Below, piece by piece: positions 61,187 to 64,000 of a DNA stretch of 64,000 nucleotides. Each line of letters begins with the position of its first letter. Positions within the stretch are counted from its first letter, which is position 1. Position numbers and translations under genes: made by a program. The notes under the pieces were generated by a model. The model was not told where the DNA came from and did not search any database. It saw only the letters and a program-made list of their open reading frames with translations. This stretch comes from Aquimarina aquimarini (GTDB lineage: Bacteria > Bacteroidota > Bacteroidia > Flavobacteriales > Flavobacteriaceae): positions 98,014-162,013 of the forward strand of contig NZ_OMKE01000049.1 in assembly GCF_900299535.1 (NCBI RefSeq), read 5' to 3'.

Positions 61187-62935
61187 ATGGGGAATCCAAG
61201 TATAGTATTCGGAGAATACGTGCCAAAGTTAAGAGGAGAACTATTGTTTTCTGGTGTAAATGTAAAAGACAACAAAGCGATTGTCGTATTTAAGCCAAAA
61301 AATGATTACAAGGGCGAATTTGGATTTGATTGGTGTGAATGGAATATTGAAAATGGCATCATTGAAAAATTCCAAGATACAGAAGCGTCTGATATAGAAT
61401 ATACATTTAATGATACTGAACAAAAATATATATCTGCCACAGATGTTAATATCTATAAAATTCTAAAGTCTTTATATCCTAAAAAAAGTATTGGATTTGG
61501 GAAACAATACTATATCTCTTGGATGAATTTACCAAAAGGTAATAAAGCTACTTTAAAACTCACAACAATTTATATAAGCAAAAGAGAAAGTGCAGATGAT
61601 GAAGAATATATAACCTTTAAACCCAATACAGATTATGACATAAATTACAACGGTCAACTAAATGATACCATAAAGATTCCTTTAAAAAAGAAAAACAAAG
61701 CAACATACGATATAGAAATATTTGCAAAAAATGAAACAGAAAATAATTCTTATATTGAAGCTATAGATGAAAAAGGAAATATAGTTGGAATTATAGAAAT
61801 GCATCCTAATAAAAAAGTAGATTTAGACATAAAAATTATCCCTGTTGTTTTTAAATCTACAGAAGTCAAAGAAAAAAGTGAAGCAACAATATTGTATAAC
61901 AAAACTATAAAGGCAAAAACAACAGATTTAGGTAACAGTTTAGATGACACATTAAATAAACATTCGCTAAATCAAGCAGGAATACAATGTAAAATTAAAA
62001 CCATAAAAACTAACCCAGAAAGGATTGTTATTGATCTAGCTACAGATAATTGGGGAAAGTTTTATGATAGTACAAAAAAAGAATTTAAAAATTGGGAGTT
62101 TACACCAACTGAGTCTAATGCATCCAAAAGACCATCTCTATGGATAAGTGAAGATGGAGATAAAGCCTATGAATATAAAGAATATGAAGTCGAAGAGAAA
62201 GATGCTACAGGAATAGTTATTGGCACAAAAAAAGTATTTAAAACAAAAAATGATAAACGTTTATTATTAGATGAATTAGAAGATGCATACTATACAGAAT
62301 ATAGCAGAGAATTCAAAGGAGCTTTACTTTTTGTAACAGAAGAGAATTATTATAAACCTGACACTTTGGGGTATTCTCAAAGTAATCCTCTTAGAAGTCA
62401 AGGAACTGTTGTTTTTAAAGCAGGATTAGGTATGAGTGAAGTTTATGCGCACGAATTGGGTCATATGCTTGGGCTAGAACACGTCTTTTTAAAAACAGAA
62501 GAAGATGAAATTACAGAAATAACAAAAAATATAGCAACCCAAAATTTGAACATTACTAATTATGAAGAAAACATTCAAAATAGAAAAGAATTAATAGAAA
62601 ATAGAAATGAAAATATTGCTTTTGAAACAAAAAGAATGAATGACTATGCATATAATGAAGATGGCTCAATACATAGTCAGGAATATATAGATGAACAGCA
62701 AGCCAAAATAGCTAAGCACCAAGCTGAAATTGATGAATATGATGCTGAAATAAAAGACTTCGAGAATAAAATTGAAGACTTTAAAAGAAAAATAGCGATA
62801 GAAAAAGGAAGAGGCTTTAAAATTAAAGAAGGAACCAGTACTAATTTTATGGACTATGATATATCGCGATTATATTTTGATAAATTTCAATGTTTAGTAA
62901 TGCAACAAGAAGTTAAACATTTTTATAATGATTAA
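61187..62935 (+). CDS. Zincin metallopeptidase with inserted coiled coil, possible secreted effector
   Basis: A 582-residue protein without a signal peptide. The N-terminal region (about 15-130) has YKGEFGFDW and KQYYISWMNLPKGNKATL, resembling Ig-like N-terminal modules I associate with Bacteroidetes effector proteins (from memory, moderate confidence). The catalytic motif HELGHMLGLEH lies at 422-432 (His422, Glu423, His426, His432). A coiled coil of about 100 residues (about 440-545) follows. The Met-turn TNFMDYD comes only at 552-558, where matrixins have it about 20 residues after the last His. A lipoprotein gene overlaps its end by 8 bases. Confidence 0.85.
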   Translation: MGNPSIVFGEYVPKLRGELLFSGVNVKDNKAIVVFKPKNDYKGEFGFDWCEWNIENGIIEKFQDTEASDIEYTFNDTEQKYISATDVNIYKILKSLYPKKSIGFGKQYYISWMNLPKGNKATLKLTTIYISKRESADDEEYITFKPNTDYDINYNGQLNDTIKIPLKKKNKATYDIEIFAKNETENNSYIEAIDEKGNIVGIIEMHPNKKVDLDIKIIPVVFKSTEVKEKSEATILYNKTIKAKTTDLGNSLDDTLNKHSLNQAGIQCKIKTIKTNPERIVIDLATDNWGKFYDSTKKEFKNWEFTPTESNASKRPSLWISEDGDKAYEYKEYEVEEKDATGIVIGTKKVFKTKNDKRLLLDELEDAYYTEYSREFKGALLFVTEENYYKPDTLGYSQSNPLRSQGTVVFKAGLGMSEVYAHELGHMLGLEHVFLKTEEDEITEITKNIATQNLNITNYEENIQNRKELIENRNENIAFETKRMNDYAYNEDGSIHSQEYIDEQQAKIAKHQAEIDEYDAEIKDFENKIEDFKRKIAIEKGRGFKIKEGTSTNFMDYDISRLYFDKFQCLVMQQEVKHFYND

Positions 62936-63452
62936 ATATATATATATCTTAATACTAGTTTTTTTAACCCTATCATGTGGAACACAAAAGGTAATTACTA
63001 AAAAAGATTTATTATACAGTTCTACACCTGAAAATTTAGACAAGTTCGGCACATTTATTTGGGCAAAAAATAAGAACGATTCTATAGTAATTAATAAAAA
63101 GAACTTAGATATTATTAAATTAAAGAAAGGAATGCACTATAAATCATTAGTTATATATACTTTTTCTTTAACACGTTCTAAATACATAATAGAAAATTTA
63201 ACATTTTCAGAAAGAAGTAAAACACTTGCATATTTAATATACTATATAAAAGAAAATAGTATAGAACCCAACATCATAGAATATACCATTTTAGATGATA
63301 AAAATTTTCGCTACTATAATGAATTTGAGAAGCACAACTATTATAATCTTCCAAACTTCAAAAACGAGTACAGAGAGAAATTTGAAAAATTAAAACCACC
63401 AAAAAAACTTGAGCCAACCCCCGTAATTAACATCATAGATAAAAGTGATTAA
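62928..63452 (+). CDS. Lipoprotein, candidate immunity partner of the zincin
   Basis: A 174-residue lipoprotein (LVFLTLSCGTQK, cysteine at 17). The rest is soluble and basic, with a Pro/Lys-rich C-terminal stretch (LKPPKKLEPTP). It overlaps the zincin gene by 8 bases, so they are translationally coupled. A periplasmic immunity protein for a periplasm-acting effector is a reasonable inference; a simple accessory protein is the alternative. No family recognised. Confidence 0.72.
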   Translation: MIKYIYILILVFLTLSCGTQKVITKKDLLYSSTPENLDKFGTFIWAKNKNDSIVINKKNLDIIKLKKGMHYKSLVIYTFSLTRSKYIIENLTFSERSKTLAYLIYYIKENSIEPNIIEYTILDDKNFRYYNEFEKHNYYNLPNFKNEYREKFEKLKPPKKLEPTPVINIIDKSD

Positions 63453-63457
63453 TAGAA

Positions 63458-63604
63458 GCTTAGAACACCAGTAACCATTACACAAACCCACAACCAAATA
63501 CCAGCGTTGTTTTTTTGAAACACCGTTTGTTTTCTCTACTGGATAGAAAAGAAAATTCCTTAGCTTTGAGAAAACCAAACTAAACAGAACACTTCATAAA
63601 CTCC
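63458..63604 (+). repeat. attC-like site and repeat R6 (copy 2)
   Basis: GCTTAGAAC (63458-63466) is the near-complement (8 of 9) of GTTATAAGC at 61162, the start of the zincin unit. The following bases (AACACCAGTAACC and its partner ending GCGTTG near 63507) make a roughly 50-base hairpin. R6 (63511-63604) follows, with the TAGCTTTG box at 63561-63568. Confidence 0.55.
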
Positions 63605-63605
63605 A

Positions 63606-63654
63606 TTGATTAAATAGTTTGCTCTTGCTATCGCTACGCAAACGATTTAATCAA
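63606..63654. repeat. 17-bp stem REP-like palindrome
   Basis: TTGATTAAATAGTTTGC (63606-63622) pairs with 63638-63654 at 16 of 17 positions around a 15-base loop (tcttgctatcgctac). Palindromes with such a loop are scattered in flavobacterial genomes as REP-like elements. Confidence 0.65.
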
Positions 63655-63762
63655 CAATATTAAGGCTGAGTTTACTACAACATTCTCAGCAATTACTCAA
63701 AAAATTTAGGTAACAATTACAATTATTGAGACATCTATAATAAATAGGTAAACAAAATAATT

Positions 63763-64000
63763 ATGAAAAAAACAATCTTATTGATTGGACTCATTGGAAT
63801 AAGCTTTGGAATTAAAGCTCAAAACACATTTCCTACAACAGGTAATGTAGGAATTGGAACAACAACACCAAAAGGCTCGCTTCATTTATCATCGCCAATT
63901 ACATCAAAAAATTCCGTGCAAAATATTGATGCTAACTTGATAATCGAGGGTAAAAGCAACACTAGAGCGACCAATCAAGGAGCTTCTTTGGGTTTTGTAG
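63763..64000 (+). CDS. Secreted protein with tail-fibre-like N-terminus (partial at right edge)
   Basis: Starts at ATG 63763 with a signal peptide (KKTILLIGLIGISFGIKA) and continues for 79 residues to the window edge. TTGNVGIGTTTPKGSLHLSS is the start found in many large Bacteroidetes surface proteins with phage-tail-fibre-like repeats and a C-terminal chaperone-like domain. The rest is outside the window. Confidence 0.8.
   Translation, partial: MKKTILLIGLIGISFGIKAQNTFPTTGNVGIGTTTPKGSLHLSSPITSKNSVQNIDANLIIEGKSNTRATNQGASLGFV

Noticed and set aside
43900..63700. Prophage or integrative conjugative element
   Set aside because: No phage structural, terminase, relaxase, conjugation or integrase gene was seen; units are unrelated singletons or pairs with repeated junctions.
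43900..63700. CRISPR array
   Set aside because: The repeats are dispersed between genes, vary in sequence and are kilobases apart, with no regular spacers and no cas genes.

Overview
The window is AT-rich chromosomal DNA from a member of the Bacteroidota, most likely a marine Flavobacteriaceae of the Aquimarina type. The genus is a guess from overall resemblance. The family-level call rests on a type IX secretion C-terminal domain, a PorW/SprE-like gliding lipoprotein, split ATP synthase genes (atpB-E-F-H-A-G without atpD/atpC), a CzcA pump fused to a TolC-like domain, many flavobacterial lipoproteins and TAnnTTTG promoter boxes. No rRNA, tRNA, CRISPR array or intact insertion sequence was seen.

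Layout. 1-4.4 kb: a heavy-metal RND pump running off the left edge, with a small Cys/His-rich protein upstream. 4.4-12.1 kb: lipoproteins, a large secreted Asp-box repeat protein and an ALDH7-like dehydrogenase, all on the minus strand. 12.1-21.2 kb: mostly housekeeping genes (gpsA, a mercaptopyruvate sulfurtransferase, a secreted GH3 enzyme, a sterol-desaturase-like hydroxylase, dprA, an HU/SPOR protein, a thioesterase). 21.2-28.3 kb: a minus-strand envelope cluster (EnvC-like, DUF4292-like, TPR, sugar nucleotidyltransferase, dut, flippase). 28.4-39 kb: a lipoprotein, then the ATP synthase cluster with atpZ, a bactofilin and porW/sprE. 39-43.9 kb: a transitional stretch with a double-glycine-leader peptide carrying a knottin-like cysteine pattern, an orphan PaaE-like reductase, an orphan mogA, a decayed gene and a lipoprotein esterase that has lost its catalytic serine.

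43.9-63.5 kb is a distinct accessory region of unrelated one- or two-gene units: DUF6933-like, COG0523, Crp-like, Tag, esterase, AraC plus VOC, DUF2200, SMI1/KNR4, a PIN toxin-antitoxin pair, a HigA-DUF6922 plus AbiEii pair, Ada plus a PEP-mutase-like enzyme, and a zincin plus lipoprotein pair. They are separated by recurring palindromic intergenic sequences and IS481 relics. Several units begin with a GTT-initial core and end, after their last gene, with the reverse complement of that same core ending in AAC. This is the boundary logic of integron gene cassettes (TTRRRY start, RYYYAAC end, attC palindrome between). No integrase is in the window, so the region may be an unrecognised integron-like array or a cluster of attC-like sites lacking an integrase. 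This is the main discovery candidate.

Other points of interest are the cytosol-start zincin with a coiled coil inserted before its Met-turn and an overlapping lipoprotein gene (possible effector and immunity), the nested palindrome upstream of the HigA-DUF6922/AbiEii module, and RNA hairpins after exactly the two ATP synthase cistrons in this operon whose products are needed in most copies.
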